Source: Saprospiraceae bacterium (GTDB lineage Bacteria > Bacteroidota > Bacteroidia > Chitinophagales > Saprospiraceae). From it: DNA of 64,000 nucleotides. The notes under the pieces were generated by a model that saw only the letters and a list, made by a program, of their open reading frames with translations, had not been told where the DNA came from and searched no databases. Each line of letters begins with the position of its first letter. The stretch's first letter is position 1. The DNA is taken from the NCBI GenBank assembly GCA_019694255.1, contig JAIBCI010000031.1, positions 62,001 to 126,000 on the forward strand, given 5' to 3'. The position numbers were made by a program, and so were the translations under genes. This document shows positions 63,585-64,000 of this stretch, piece after piece.

Positions 63585-63944
63585 ACTATCAACTGCATTG
63601 GTTGATGATTAGAAACAGTTCGCATTAGATTTTTACCGAAGGAAGTAAATTCCCTTTTTTTCATTAGATTAGTATAATAAGTCTGATCGCTTGCCATCTT
63701 ATTGCGTTGGATACAAATATTCTTTATCCATCAAAATGAAAGATCTTGAGGCTATTTTAAAATAGTTGAGTTCAATTCACTTTTAAAAGCATTTGATTCT
63801 AAATCAGAATCAGTGGTGAATCCGCTTACCCATTGGATGCTTGCAAAACAAAGAGGTCAAAAATATTCTGAGACATTAAATAAAATTTTAATTCTGGCGG
63901 ACTACAGGCGCTGAGAATTTACATAAATTCGCCGATGATTTGAT
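63585..63944. other. spacer with small frameshifted ORF, before the tRNA
   Basis: AT-rich. It contains a weak GGAA/TTCC stem followed by T7 (63641-63661), which may terminate the GT2 transcript, and a small ORF (next entry). Confidence 0.45.
63736..63914 (+). pseudogene. possible small gene broken by a frameshift
   Basis: ATG at 63736 encodes MKDLEAILK and then hits TAG. In the -1 frame the sequence continues without stop for about 50 codons, with protein-like content (FNSLLKAFDSKSES, NPLTHWMLAKQRGQKYSE, LNKILILADYRR) to TGA at 63912-63914. A one-base slip at the TTTTAAAATAG stretch (63755-63765) would give a protein of about 59 residues. No family recognised; chance cannot be excluded. Confidence 0.3.
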
Positions 63945-64000
63945 GCCAGATTAGCTCAGCTGGTAGAGCAGCTGATTCGTAATCAGCAGGTCGCGGGTTC
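63945..64000 (+). tRNA. tRNA-Thr (anticodon CGT), 3' end beyond window
   Basis: Acceptor strand GCCAGAT, D-arm GCTC-AGCTGGTA-GAGC, anticodon arm GCTGA-TTCGTAA-TCAGC with CGT (reads ACG, Thr), variable loop AGGTC and the start of the T-arm (GCGGGTTC) are all in order. The last about 20 bases lie outside the window. Confidence 0.93.

Overview
The window looks like a chromosomal piece of a Bacteroidota bacterium, most likely Saprospiria. The evidence is: type IX secretion (T9SS) cargo with both type A and type B (CHU_C) C-terminal sorting domains, a long C25 PorU/PorU2-type sortase, GLPGLI and DUF2279 proteins, TonB-receptor-like barrels with a carboxypeptidase-regulatory plug, the rpsF-rpsR-rplI order, and many start-proximal TAnnTTTG promoter elements with almost no Shine-Dalgarno sequences. 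The family-level placement is inference.

Layout. 1-6405: the 5' end of an alpha/beta hydrolase, divergent uvrB, and a 1360-residue type B T9SS protein. 6603-16777 (minus strand): a run from an oligosaccharide flippase through an asparagine-synthetase-like protein, two glycosyltransferases and an aminotransferase to an outer-membrane barrel and a GLPGLI protein. 16923-18876 (plus): a FemAB/GNAT-like protein and a putative six-hairpin protein; with the flippase side they form a compact surface-glycan locus. 18863-23866 (minus): the sortase. 23970-36241: mostly housekeeping genes (GT2, rsmG, metG, a WecA-like transferase, crcB, ahcY, a 5'-nucleotidase, a GNAT). 36701-39313: a gingipain-fold T9SS protein. 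39406-50489: panC, panD, an LPG-synthase-TM protein, Nif3, a zinc-ribbon coiled coil, ligA, pdxH, rplI/rpsR/rpsF, a PhoD-like phosphatase and yidD.

50490-58126 is the accessory island. It has repeat-rich spacers, a roughly 0.5-kb DUF559 endonuclease cassette bounded by 33-bp inverted repeats, and a 40-bp tandem array ending on the stop codon of a giant FG-GAP/type B protein. That gene is cut by an in-frame amber codon just before its sorting signal. Next to it is a second T9SS gene that seems to have lost its start codon. From 58127 to the end come cystathionine gamma-synthase/lyase, radC, an ABC exporter, a small membrane protein, a GT2 enzyme, a small frameshifted ORF and a truncated tRNA-Thr(CGT).

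Main points for follow-up: the DUF559/inverted-repeat cassette, the amber-split adhesin-like gene, the missing start codon of the 57582 gene, a likely CTG start for rsmG, probable leaderless transcripts of panC and panD, and an asparagine-synthetase-like protein without the N-terminal cysteine inside a glycan locus. All function calls come from reading the translations; no database search was run.
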